In this document: positions 50,289 through 59,541 of the stretch, piece by piece
Layout of the letters: each line of letters opens with the position of its first letter
Numbering within the stretch: the stretch's first letter is position 1
NCBI RefSeq assembly: GCF_003013715.1
Contig: NC_072812.1
Coordinates: forward strand, 2,294,001 to 2,358,000
DNA from: Candidozyma auris
Lineage: Eukaryota > Ascomycota > Pichiomycetes > Serinales > Metschnikowiaceae
Reading direction: 5' to 3'
DNA length: 64,000 nucleotides
Made by a program: the position numbers and the translations under genes
Notes under the pieces: model-generated
Told to the model about the DNA's origin: nothing
What the model saw: only the letters and a program-made list of their open reading frames with translations
The model's database searches: none

Positions 50289-51360
50289 TTGAACGTCTTT
50301 CTAGTCAAATTAATCGAAAAGAAGTCTTCTAATTGCACTATCTATTTAAAAATATCTCGGAAAAATGCTTCCGATGGCTCCATCAACCCGCTAGTGCGTC
50401 ATTCGATTAAAGAAAGCCGGAAAGGACCGAGTTTGCCACCGAACGGCCTTGCAGATGGCTTTGAAAGCACTCGCTTGCAAAAAAAGTTGCAATCATCAAG
50501 CGTTTACAGCTCGCGCAAGGACAACGGAGTTATTACTCCAGCGACTTACTAGATTGATCGAGATTGAGTGCTCTTTATGATTTCTTTCTCAGCTGTGCAC
50601 AATTGGCGAGGTCCACAATCCGTAAGTGGAAATACTGGACCCGGGCTCCGTGAGCGTGGTGTAAGTATCAACGTCGATGACCGTCCAGGTGTAGATGTAA
50701 CAAGCGAGTTGAACGACCGTGTACCCAAATAGGAAAGGAGCCTAGGCAAAGAGAAGCAAGTGATTGACAATGATGCTCGAACTACTAACAGGGCGCCTAT
50801 CGTACATGGTAGATGATGAAGCGGCTATGTTGATTGCGCCTGAAGAGGATGACATCACGATTAGTGCTTCACTAAGCCAAGTCAACGAATATTTGTCCGA
50901 CTTAGCGAGAGGTCACAAAAAAGAGACCCTGTGGTCCGTGATTGCTAGAAGCGAGCATCGGGGTTGTTGTTTGGAGCGTTGATTGCCCCAAGCGAGGAGG
51001 CGGCTTATCGAATACTAGAGAGGTGAACGAGACAGCAAGAGAAAGCACATTCTCTGCAATGTGCAAGGAGAGTTGGCCCATAGCCTAAGCCCTGGACCGG
51101 TGTGATTAACAGGACAGATTACAAGCTTACATAGACATGTACCCACAACAAGGACTCGACAGGAGAGCGAATGGGCTCCCAGGAAAAGGGAGGGAGTGGC
51201 GCTATCTGTGGAAAGGGCTAAGTGGGACCCAAGGGAGTCAAGCTGGGGAAGTCAAGGCTTCGCATATATTGTATGGACAGTTGTTAGGGAAGAGTCAACG
51301 GCATGGCGTCAAGAATAGCCGCTGCGCCACCAAGGGAGGTTGACGGGTACCACCAAACAA
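50289..51360 (+). pseudogene. Possible decayed coding sequence, unknown origin
   Basis: Successive plus-strand frames look protein-like but are broken by stops and frame changes. The first is 50289-50552, rich in Ser/Lys and ending GVITPATY. A short stretch near 50650-50730 reads SINVDDRPGVDVTSELNDRV. The next is 50764-50982 (LSYMVDDEAAMLIAPEEDD, SASLSQVNEYLSDLARGHK). The last is 51137-51343 (LPGKGREWRYLWKGLSG). A basic Lys/Arg-rich frame follows at 51506-51955. Composition changes sharply from the flanking AT-rich DNA. No domain was recognised. It may be a dead gene, an eroded mobile element or a non-coding RNA gene; the call rests on appearance only. Confidence 0.25.
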
Positions 51361-52582
51361 GCGACGACGCAGACTAAGGATGAGGAAGTCAGCGGTGGAG
51401 ATCGAAGCAGTACGACGGGAGGAGCGGAAGCCCAACTACCAGCTTAGTTAGTTGCACGTCGGCAGTAATTAGACCGACGCCACCGTTTTTGCATATTCTA
51501 GGGCTGTGGGAGGACGAGACGATATGTTAGAGAAGAAACAAGGCCCCAAAAAAGGAACAAGGAGGCAACGGCGCAACAAAGACAAGTACAATCGAGCCAG
51601 AACATCCACGAAGAATCAAGAAACGAAAAAGAAACATGAGAAACACACACAAAAAAAAATTATCGAGCTGCGAAATCGCTTAAGACGTTGTAAGCGTCTT
51701 TCAAGAGTCCCCAGATCGAGGATACCCGAGACACCTACGCCGTATGCTAGAGGAGGACAAAGACAACGCCAGCTCAGCGGTAGAATCTTGCTGTATTTTT
51801 TATCGTTCTACTTTTGTTATGGCTCTGTAGTAGCACGATTACTGTGGTGCCTACTGTTGTCGCAAGGGACCCTAGGGACCCCGATTGTCCGCGGTAACTG
51901 CCATGTGCTGAGCACGTGTAAAGGGCACATTTCCAACCCACCAAAACACATATAGCTGAGGTTTTGTCCAGGGAAGATCGGAAAAAAAGAGAACAAGACC
52001 CTGCCTCACAAGCGCACAATGTGGGGTCCATTGTGCCATCGTTGTTTAGGCAATTCTCCCCGGGGATTGAAATTATAAAATGCGTATCCTAAGTCGCTTA
52101 TACAAGGCACTGATAATATCGGCAGTCGAAGCTTCTGCCCTGCACGCCCTGCTTTGACATTTGGCGGTGGTCGTGGCCACCACTGAAGTAGCAGACACGT
52201 ACACGGCGTGAGCTATTTATGTCTACTTTTTCGTCCAGGGTCCAGCTGCTTATTCGAAACTCGTCGAATTCTGTGCCCACCCTGTTTTGGCAGCAGCGAT
52301 CGCCAATTTTCTAACGCTTGCAAAGTTTGCGCTTCTTCATATGTCTGAGCCAAGGGGAAAAGCCGCGGATACAATGCAGCCACGCGCACATCGTAAAGTA
52401 TCTTTCTTCCAGACCGAGGCAGAGGTAGACGAGGCCGTTGCAGTGGGAAATGGAATTAACCACGTAGAATTGGCAAATTTCATGATTGCTGAAGCTGTGG
52501 CGATTTTCAGCTTCCACACATTAATTCTGTTCAAGTGCTGCTTTTTCAGGATCCTTGGTTCTTGCGCTGCCCTCTCTCTCAT

Positions 52583-52583
<1 letters not shown>

Positions 52584-52624
<41 letters not shown>
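52584..52624. repeat. (CT)n dinucleotide repeat
   Basis: About 20 CT units, 450 bp upstream of the NDT80-like start. It produces a spurious Ser-Leu frame. Confidence 0.9.
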
Positions 52625-52627
<3 letters not shown>

Positions 52628-52828
52628 GAAAACATCCGGCAACAGACGCATGGCCACTTGCATTGCTGTCAAGCGCATCTGCATTCACTGGTGGCTAACA
52701 TTGGTTTTTCCGCAGCATAGCGCCTTGTGTTGGTGCCTTGTTTTTGTGCTTGTTTTGCGGGCCTCATTTCCCTGCTTTCTTGTCGGTGTTATCTTCGTTG
52801 TACTATCTTCTCTTGCTTCCTGACTTAC

Positions 52829-52840
52829 ATATATATATAG
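52829..52840 (+). promoter_or_regulatory. Probable TATA box of the NDT80-like gene
   Basis: ATATATATATAG lies about 195 bp upstream of the chosen ATG (53033) but only 40 bp upstream of the alternative ATG at 52880. This is one reason to prefer the downstream start. Confidence 0.5.
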
Positions 52841-53032
52841 AAGGGTCGCCTCCATACTTCGGAAAAACTACCTATCTTCGTGCCCACTGGCTGTTACCGG
52901 CTTCATTTCCAACATAAACATCTCATCAAGTCGGCCAACCATCGGCTCCTCAAACTCCCTTCAGCACCTTCGTTCACAGTGTCGTTCCCGGCTCTATTAC
53001 CCCAGCACTCGGCGGCTGCTACATACCCCGAT

Positions 53033-54823
53033 ATGAATCCCAACTCCTCCCTTATGGGGCTCCCGTCAGAGGACCACTTGCACGAGGAGGTCCCTTTCGA
53101 CGAGGATGAGTCGCTTCACCAGAACATCAACCCTTACCACCACAACGACATGGCGGCGCTCGAGGGTCTGGCGTCTCTTCTATCACAGAACCCTTCGTCC
53201 ACATCCTTAAGCTCAGCCGCTTCCACTTTCAACAACACATCCTCCAGCAAGTACCCGCCCCATCTTCTGAGAAGACTTCCCAAGGCGCTTTCCCAGCCTC
53301 AATTTCCCCATTTCCACCAGCCTCCTGCCATGACCGTACAAGGGCTACCTCAGAGCTCCAACCAGGACCAAGTGCTAGATAGACACGATAACACCCTCCA
53401 CTCTCCTCTAACGCTGGAGCAGTTGCCTCCTCCCACATCCCACGGCCATCAACACTCCTTACCTCACGACTCGAACGCAAATGTTCTGCACTTTCAGCAG
53501 CCCCAGCTTCTGGGAATGCGTGGTCCATACCTGGGAAAGCTGGCGCTGGTGTCTCATCTACAGCAGCCTCATTTGCTGTACCAAGTTCTGCCTCAGGGCC
53601 CAATGCAAGTCCAGAATCCGGTGGCATCGCTGGCTCATCCTCACTTGCAATATCTAAATGTTGCTTCTGTGCCTCTGCAATTTACCCAACAGATTCCTGC
53701 TTCCCAGTCTTCAGCTCAGTACTACCAGCCTCTTTCACTGCTGTTGCCGTTGCAGAGCTCACAGCACCAGTATCCTCAGGTTGTGTCCACGAGCTACCCA
53801 GTTCAAGCTCAAACAAGCCAACAGCCCCAGTTGGTGAATCCTCTTCCTCAGCAGTTCCTGCCACATATGCAGCAGATGGAACCGCAGTATCATGGGATGC
53901 CTAATTATCTGGAGACAAGCAGTAGCAAGGGTGTTCAGCGCAGTGATGACGAAGTTTATGATATTGGGAAACCTAAGGTAGCACCAAGATCTGTTGACCT
54001 TTTCAGAGTCGGTCCACCATTTTCTGAAACTGTGCAGCACCTCCCCTTGTATCGCTCCGAAGACCATCAGAGCGTTATTCCTCGAATAAAGGCTAGAATT
54101 GACAGAGGATTTGAATTAAGCTCCTCGGGCTTGTGGATCGGCTACAAGCGTAATTACTTCACTCTTGTTGCATCGTACGATTTGGGTATTGACCTTGACA
54201 CATTTGCTGATTCCAGATTCTATACCCTCAGGCCATCGAATGTGGGCAATGAACAGTTGAATATTAAATACTTCGCCCTCAACATCGAGGCCAAGTGCTC
54301 TGGTTCCGACACCCAGGTCAGACTAGTTCAGCATACGCCGAAAAGAGACAAGGGTCCACAAAATCCTCCTGCAATGTACCCTGCCATTCCTGGCGAACTT
54401 CCAGATCACCAGACGGTCAAGGAGTCCTGCAACAAGAGAAACGGCTCTAAGCTCGAGCTGATGAACAAAATATTTAATTTCGATAGAAAAGACTATTGGA
54501 AGCAGCGAGGCTTGCAAGAGGGCAATCCCGCATCGATTCTTTCTAGCTACCCAAGTAATATCGCTAAGGTTGCACGGTTTGAGCGGATACAGTTCACTAA
54601 ATCCATCCGTACTAAAGTCAAGAAGCTGCACAACAAGTACTTCACATTGCACGCGGAGCTTGTTGCTGTGGTGACTGACAACAACCAGGAAGAATATGAA
54701 GTGGTGGTTGCATCGTCTAGCACCGCAGGATTGCTTGTTAGAGGCCGGTCTCCTTCCAAGTATCAAAGTGATAGAACATCAGGTTACAGGGGTCCCAGTG
54801 ACTCAGAAAACCAGAGCATGTAA
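53033..54823 (+). CDS. NDT80/PhoG-like transcription factor
   Basis: The 596-residue product has an Ig-fold DNA-binding domain of the Ndt80 family. Relatives control meiosis in yeast and biofilm, drug response or GlcNAc genes in Candida (NDT80, REP1, RON1). The first 300 residues are Gln/Pro/His/Ser-rich low complexity. The domain runs from about 350 to 575. Clear family blocks are PRIKARIDRGFELSSSGLWIGYKRNYFTLVASYDL, FALNIEAKC, and the C-terminal FERIQFTKSIRTK---HNKYFTLHAEL followed by VVVASSSTAGLLVRGRSPSKY. The frame is open 51 codons upstream (52880), but the TATA position favours 53033. Which Candida paralogue it matches cannot be settled. Confidence 0.85.
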   Translation: MNPNSSLMGLPSEDHLHEEVPFDEDESLHQNINPYHHNDMAALEGLASLLSQNPSSTSLSSAASTFNNTSSSKYPPHLLRRLPKALSQPQFPHFHQPPAMTVQGLPQSSNQDQVLDRHDNTLHSPLTLEQLPPPTSHGHQHSLPHDSNANVLHFQQPQLLGMRGPYLGKLALVSHLQQPHLLYQVLPQGPMQVQNPVASLAHPHLQYLNVASVPLQFTQQIPASQSSAQYYQPLSLLLPLQSSQHQYPQVVSTSYPVQAQTSQQPQLVNPLPQQFLPHMQQMEPQYHGMPNYLETSSSKGVQRSDDEVYDIGKPKVAPRSVDLFRVGPPFSETVQHLPLYRSEDHQSVIPRIKARIDRGFELSSSGLWIGYKRNYFTLVASYDLGIDLDTFADSRFYTLRPSNVGNEQLNIKYFALNIEAKCSGSDTQVRLVQHTPKRDKGPQNPPAMYPAIPGELPDHQTVKESCNKRNGSKLELMNKIFNFDRKDYWKQRGLQEGNPASILSSYPSNIAKVARFERIQFTKSIRTKVKKLHNKYFTLHAELVAVVTDNNQEEYEVVVASSSTAGLLVRGRSPSKYQSDRTSGYRGPSDSENQSM

Positions 54824-54873
54824 ATAGTGATTAATTGTAAACGAAGTGACGTCTCAACGCAACATGTAGCCGA

Positions 54874-54884
54874 TGGCTGCAAAA
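54874..54884 (+). promoter_or_regulatory. TGGCTGCRAAA element 11
   Basis: Exact TGGCTGCAAAA followed by ACCAG, in the 122-bp convergent gap between the NDT80-like gene and the hydrolase, 50-60 bp from both stop codons. Its place argues against promoter function. Confidence 0.65.
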
Positions 54885-54945
54885 ACCAGGGAATTGTATG
54901 TCTACATCAACCCACAAAAGAATGGTGAGCACGATTTCTACTTAC

Positions 54946-55776
54946 TCACTTACTGATAAACTCGTAAAGGTCTTTGTTCACCTGGTCCTTGTGAGTGCTG
55001 CAAATACCATGGGAACCGCCCTCGTAGACCTTCTTTTCGCCCTTGGGCAACAATTTGAGTGCAGCTTCACTAGAGGTCTTTGGAGGCACGATTTGATCGT
55101 CATCACCGTAGAGGACCAATGTTGGAATGTCAATTCCTTTCAAATCTTCTCTCTGATCAGTTTCAGAGAAGGCAGCCACGCAATCGTGAAGAGCCTTGAT
55201 GGAAGCCTGCATTCCCTGATACCAGAAGCCGTCAATCAAACCCTGCGACTTCTTCGACTCGTCATGGTTGAAACCATAGAACAAAGTAGGCAAGTCTTGG
55301 AAAAACTGCGATCTGTCCTTCAACACGTTGTTCCTGATATCGTCAAGAGCATCCTTGGGAACACCGTCAGGGTTGAAATCGGTCTTTATCATGAGAGGTG
55401 GAACAGCACCAATGAGGACTGCTTTACGAGCGTTCTTAGTGCCGTGACGAGCAAGGTACCTTGCAACCTCCCCACCGCCAGTGGAGTGTCCCACATGAAC
55501 AGCGTTCTTCAAGCCCAAGTGGTTGACAAGCTCAACCAAGTCGTCAGCGTACTGGTCCATATTGTGACCCAGCCAAGGCTGTGACGATCTTCCATGGCCT
55601 CTTCTGTCGTGAGCAATTACTCTGTAGCCCTTCAGAGCTAGATAGAACATCTGGTCTTCGAAAGCGTCAGACGATAAAGGCCAGCCATGGGAGAACACAA
55701 TGGGATCACCGGTTCCCCAGTCTTTGTAAAATAAGTTTGTTCCGTCTGAGAGTTTCAAATACGAGCTTCCTGACAT
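54946..55776 (-). CDS. Alpha/beta hydrolase of the cofactor-free haloperoxidase/arylesterase type
   Basis: The 276-residue protein has the length and motifs of bacterial non-haem chloroperoxidases, which are esterases with perhydrolase activity. The nucleophile elbow is GHSTGGGE (Ser98). The acid is Asp227 in LYGDDDQIVP and the catalytic His256 is in GGSHGI. The oxyanion and lid region is SHGWPLSSDAFEDQM. The phrase YRVIAHDRRGHGRSSQPW is typical of the group. There is no signal peptide or targeting sequence, so it is presumably cytosolic. The family is common in bacteria and patchy in fungi, so acquisition from bacteria is inferred. The substrate is unknown; ester or lactone hydrolysis is the safest expectation. 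Confidence 0.85.
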   Translation of the reverse strand: MSGSSYLKLSDGTNLFYKDWGTGDPIVFSHGWPLSSDAFEDQMFYLALKGYRVIAHDRRGHGRSSQPWLGHNMDQYADDLVELVNHLGLKNAVHVGHSTGGGEVARYLARHGTKNARKAVLIGAVPPLMIKTDFNPDGVPKDALDDIRNNVLKDRSQFFQDLPTLFYGFNHDESKKSQGLIDGFWYQGMQASIKALHDCVAAFSETDQREDLKGIDIPTLVLYGDDDQIVPPKTSSEAALKLLPKGEKKVYEGGSHGICSTHKDQVNKDLYEFISK

Positions 55777-56190
55777 GTTTGTGTTTTTGTGTTAACAATT
55801 TGTTCAATGGGCTACGGTGATTTCCTTATATGCGACAGCGGTAGCAACCAAAGGGTTGTGATCCTTGATTCACACGACTTGTACAGAATACCATTAAACT
55901 ACGGGTTCTGTTTCCACTGGAGGGGTAAAGTTGCCGTCAAGAGCCTCCTTTCTCGAGGTAGCAGCGGTCCACGAGGGTATTACGCTAAATACCCCGATTT
56001 TTCCGCAGCAATCTGGCGACCCAACAGAGGGCTTAGAAGCAAACGAGCCCCTTACGGTTCGTGTAGCATGTATGACGAGTGGCAGTATGCGTTGACGGTT
56101 CTGGAATTGTACCTTTTATGTGTTCGAGACTACAGGCGTCGGATCGCTCTTTTTTGCAACCCAAGTGAGAAGGTATGTAGTTGTTAACAA

Positions 56191-56201
56191 TGGCTGCGAA
56201 A
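56191..56201 (+). promoter_or_regulatory. TGGCTGCRAAA element 12
   Basis: Exact TGGCTGCGAAA followed by ACCAGAC; the flank ACCAG is shared with the copy at 54874. It is 415 bp upstream of the hydrolase. Confidence 0.6.
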
Positions 56202-56824
56202 ACCAGACAAGAAGTAGATCTCCGGGAAAAAAAAACAGCTGAGAAGCGACCCATAATGAGGCACAAAACAATTGTAGATGGTCAATTGTAGATATAACAA
56301 ACACAATCAGAGCATGAGTCTAGGTCGCTTTCATTCTGGTTGAAGCAGTTGCACAGAGTAGAAGGAAACTATTAGAGACGAGGCACCAATTGAGAATCGA
56401 TGTCTGATCAAGAATTGAAGATGTCTTTCGAAGTCAAGATATTCAGCACCATGCTTTATAATTTGGCTCCCCATGCTTTGTAATTTGGCTCACATCCACG
56501 AATGAAGATACAGGCTGCTATCACGTACCCTTGAGGCTTGAAAACTACCCCACAGAACCCCCAACCACAATATCTGAAGTGAAGATCTAGTATTAAAACA
56601 CTTGCAATTTTTTTCAAGTAAACATTGAATTTCACAGAACCAGAGTGCTTTGTTTGAATTATTTGTATTCTGTGTCTGATCACAGATGGCACTGTAGAAC
56701 ACTGTGAAAGGTCACTACAATAGTGACATCACCTCTGCCTGCCTAGAATACAATAGCACAAAGTTCTCAACTTTCTCGCATTGAGATAGTCATATTTAAC
56801 CTTAATGTTGCTGATAATCAAGAT

Positions 56825-56908
56825 GTTCTCTTCTCCCTGTTCTCTTTTCCCTGTTCTCTTCTCCCTGTTCTCTTCTCCCTGTTCTCTTCTCCCCGTTCTC
56901 TTCTCCAC
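56825..56908. repeat. 14-bp minisatellite, six copies
   Basis: Six head-to-tail copies of GTTCTCTTCTCCCT with one to two changes in copies 2, 5 and 6. It is entirely pyrimidine/purine-asymmetric apart from the G, and located 430 bp upstream of LEU5. Confidence 0.9.
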
Positions 56909-57340
56909 AGACCCTCGGATAAACTATGGGTGCGAATTGGACCTTGTCCAGTTATCGATAGCCGCAAACGGTTTAGTAAGTGCAGTCACCTGGACCAACC
57001 AGAGGTCTTCGATTATACTTACATGAAATCAAAGTCCAAGATGATATGATACTTTATAATGCTATCGCCAGCATTTACATCTCGAATTTCCCATGTCATT
57101 GTGCCAAATATCATTTTGTTCTCTGCTTGGACGTTGTCTGCATGGCCAGCGCCATATGCTGTAGATAAATGCTCGCCTTTTTTTTTCCCCAGACAAACAA
57201 TCTGAACTCACGTCTCCCACGAGAAAAGCGCCCCCACAAACTCTGACTGAATAGCAACATTTGGAAATCTTTCATTCTTTGCATTCCCTCCAAGCTATCA
57301 TTCCGCTCTGGCTGCTTTTGCCCCCAATACTCCTTGTTAC

Positions 57341-58570
57341 ATGCACCAGTCCATGGATGAAAGCCATCGCATGAGACGATCTGCTCCACAACAAAACGGA
57401 ACCATACCGACGAAAACAGGATCGCCTGAGCATGAACCCACAGACCCGACGATAAGGCCGACGCTGTCGCAAAAGATCATCGACAAACACTCCACGGAAT
57501 ATGTCGTGCGCCTGGGGATCGCCGGAGGCATTTCGGGGAGCGCCGCCAAAACGCTCATTGCCCCGATGGACCGTATCAAGATCTTGTTCCAGACGTCGAA
57601 CCCTGAGTTTCTCAAATATCGTGGCTCCTTCAGCGGATTTTTCCTCGCGGGCCGCAAAATCTGGACCTCCGACGGTCTCTACGGACTTTTCCAGGGTCAC
57701 CTGGTGACCTTGCTTCGTATTTTTCCTTATGCCGCCATCAAGTTTGTTGCATACGAGCAAATCAGATCCATTCTTATTCCTAACGACTCTTACGAAACAG
57801 CTGTACGCAGATTCATGGCGGGCTCCCTCTCCGGGCTCACCAGTGTATTCTTCACCTACCCTTTAGACTTGATCAGAGTCAGACTAGCATTTGAAACGAG
57901 AGAGCTTCAACACACAGTGCCTGGCCACGACCATCAAAAATTCATTGCCCATCACAAGGGCAGATTGTTCTCCATTCTAAAACAAGTATACAAGGAACAC
58001 CCACCTCGACGCGAGACTGACCCTGGCTGGTTGAAGTTCATGAGAGAGAAGACGCCCAAGTACCTAGCGCCAATTTCCAACTTCTACCGTGGGTTTGGAC
58101 CCACCATCTTGGGAATGATTCCCTACGCTGGTGTTTCGTTCTACGTGCATGATTCCATCCACGATCTCTTTCGTTGCAAGCTACTTGCTCCCTACATGAT
58201 GTCTGATCCGTACCCTTATGTTCCAAGCCATAAGGTGGTCAAGATGTCCAAAGATAAACAAAACGTGAGCTCAAGAGATTCTCGCAAACCACTTCGTGCC
58301 CCAGCACAGCTATTCGCTGGTGGCCTCGCAGGCATGTGCTCCCAGACAGCAGCCTACCCCTTCGAGGTGATTCGAAGGAGAATGCAAGTAGGGGGCGCCG
58401 TAAACAGCGGCAAGTTCCTCTCCTTCAAGCAGACAGTAAAACTTATATTTGCGGAGAGCGGATTCCGAGGGTTCTTTGTGGGATTGTCGATTGGGTACAT
58501 GAAAGTGATACCGATGCTGGCGTGTTCCTTCTTTGTCTACGAGAGATGCAAGGTTCTTCTAGGGATCTAG
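57341..58570 (+). CDS. LEU5: Mitochondrial CoA carrier Leu5
   Basis: Inner-membrane carrier needed to accumulate coenzyme A in the mitochondrial matrix. The 409-residue protein has three carrier repeats with signatures PMDRIKILFQ (about 75-84), PLDLIRVRL (about 178-186) and PFEVIRRRM (about 346-354). A long insert between repeats two and three (about 190-245) is typical of Leu5. The start of repeat 1, VVR-x-GIAGGISGSAAKTLIAP, is close to yeast Leu5. The x is CTG (codon 58), where the family has Ser, which is direct evidence for CTG read as serine. In-frame ATGs at 57353 and 57371 are alternative starts. It converges with the next gene, leaving 87 bp. Confidence 0.93.
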   Translation: MHQSMDESHRMRRSAPQQNGTIPTKTGSPEHEPTDPTIRPTLSQKIIDKHSTEYVVRLGIAGGISGSAAKTLIAPMDRIKILFQTSNPEFLKYRGSFSGFFLAGRKIWTSDGLYGLFQGHLVTLLRIFPYAAIKFVAYEQIRSILIPNDSYETAVRRFMAGSLSGLTSVFFTYPLDLIRVRLAFETRELQHTVPGHDHQKFIAHHKGRLFSILKQVYKEHPPRRETDPGWLKFMREKTPKYLAPISNFYRGFGPTILGMIPYAGVSFYVHDSIHDLFRCKLLAPYMMSDPYPYVPSHKVVKMSKDKQNVSSRDSRKPLRAPAQLFAGGLAGMCSQTAAYPFEVIRRRMQVGGAVNSGKFLSFKQTVKLIFAESGFRGFFVGLSIGYMKVIPMLACSFFVYERCKVLLGI

Positions 58571-58657
58571 TGGTCGTTGTCTTTTCTCGTCTATTTATTT
58601 AGAGCTTCATAGAACTCACTGTATGGGCGCCATGCGTCCGTCATATATATACATGTA

Positions 58658-59251
58658 TTAGAAGAACCAAGAAAACCACTTGTTCTTCTTCGTCACTTTA
58701 GTTCCAAAACGTGGGACCTCAGAAGCTGCAGCTCCAGGGCCAATACGGAATCCCCACCTCTGCAACACTTTGACCACGGTAGGAGTCAAGGCAGCAGTCA
58801 AAGGTACTCTCACAAAGATGAGCGCTGATTTGTGTAGGCCATAAGCAAGAGCAAACTCTGTCCAAGAAAACCACGAGAACATGCCCTCAGGCTCAGGTTC
58901 GTGTTCTTCCTCGATCCTGTTGATCTCTTGCATCTTGTGCAACTCTTCGTCGCTCTTACCGTACCCAAAATACTGTTTCACCTGGTTTTCATACTTTTCG
59001 ATTTCCTCCTTCCCCATCAGATGAACAAGCAAGTAACAAAGAGGCAAGTCGATGGCGCTCAATGTCAAATAAACACCCAAGGCGGAATAGCCGTAATCCT
59101 TGACTAGCTTTTTGATCCCCCTAGGCTCGGGCTTTTTCGGAACATTTGTAGACTGAAACCTCAATCTATGCTGAAGCTGCAACCTCGTCCTGGTAAGAAG
59201 CTCTGTAGGCTTGCCCAACCGAAGGCTCCGCTGAAAGTTTTGTCTAAACAT
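58658..59251 (-). CDS. DUF1279 (FAM210/Nat2-like) mitochondrial membrane protein
   Basis: The 197-residue product begins with a basic amphipathic presequence (MFRQNFQRSLRLGKPTELL...RFQST). It contains the DUF1279 signature IKKLVKDYGYSALGVYLTLSAIDLPLCYLLVHLMG (about 45-80), with one membrane helix and a second hydrophobic stretch near ALAYGLHKSALIFVRVPLTAALTP. The most similar yeast protein known to me is Nat2, an inner-membrane protein of unclear function. A role in mitochondrial inner-membrane or translation homeostasis is only suggested by the animal FAM210 proteins. The frame is open to 59356, but the ATG at 59251 starts the presequence. Confidence 0.75.
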   Translation of the reverse strand: MFRQNFQRSLRLGKPTELLTRTRLQLQHRLRFQSTNVPKKPEPRGIKKLVKDYGYSALGVYLTLSAIDLPLCYLLVHLMGKEEIEKYENQVKQYFGYGKSDEELHKMQEINRIEEEHEPEPEGMFSWFSWTEFALAYGLHKSALIFVRVPLTAALTPTVVKVLQRWGFRIGPGAAASEVPRFGTKVTKKNKWFSWFF

Positions 59252-59541
59252 GGTGATTGCAATGTAGTGAAGTAGGTGGAATGCAGTTAATCTTTGCATT
59301 CGCTGCAGGATGGGTGCCATAGGTGGTTTGGGGTAGACGACGCTACTACATTGCACAATTAATCATTACAGTTTCAACTGTTCAAGATAACGAAGAGACA
59401 TGCTTAGTTATTTCCTGATATTATGGTAGTCAAGATTGCTCTCCATGGTGCGTGAGCTTTAGTATCTTGGTTTGTGAAGAACACTATGCAATGCACATAT
59501 TCTACCATTGAGTAAACAATACTGGCTTATGCAATTACTTA

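Larger units (their letters stand above)
46893..53032. other. 6.1-kb gene-poor zone with two tRNA genes and simple repeats
   Basis: Between divergent BFA1 and the NDT80-like gene. From 46.9 to 50.2 kb it is AT-rich and has two minus-strand tRNAs, element 10 and an A tract at 49275-49293. A (TA)n tract at 50186-50213 is followed by a visibly more GC-rich block (about 50.3-52.3 kb) with short coding-like frames. A (CT)n tract at 52584-52624 and a TATA box come last. No intact transposon or LTR pair was recognised. Confidence 0.55.
55777..57340. other. 1.56-kb divergent intergenic region
   Basis: Between the hydrolase and LEU5. Holds element 12, an imperfect 22-bp tandem duplication at about 56449-56492 (CATGCTTTRTAATTTGGCTC twice), and a 14-bp minisatellite. 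No gene was recognised. Confidence 0.55.

Noticed and set aside
52287..52823. 178-codon frame across the (CT)n repeat
   Set aside because: It starts at TTG and owes its length to the CT repeat (Ser-Leu run). The first 80 codons look slightly protein-like, but no homology was recognised.
46893..53032. Intact LTR retrotransposon
   Set aside because: tRNA genes and a composition shift invited the idea. No terminal repeats, primer-binding site, protease, integrase or reverse-transcriptase motifs were found by eye.
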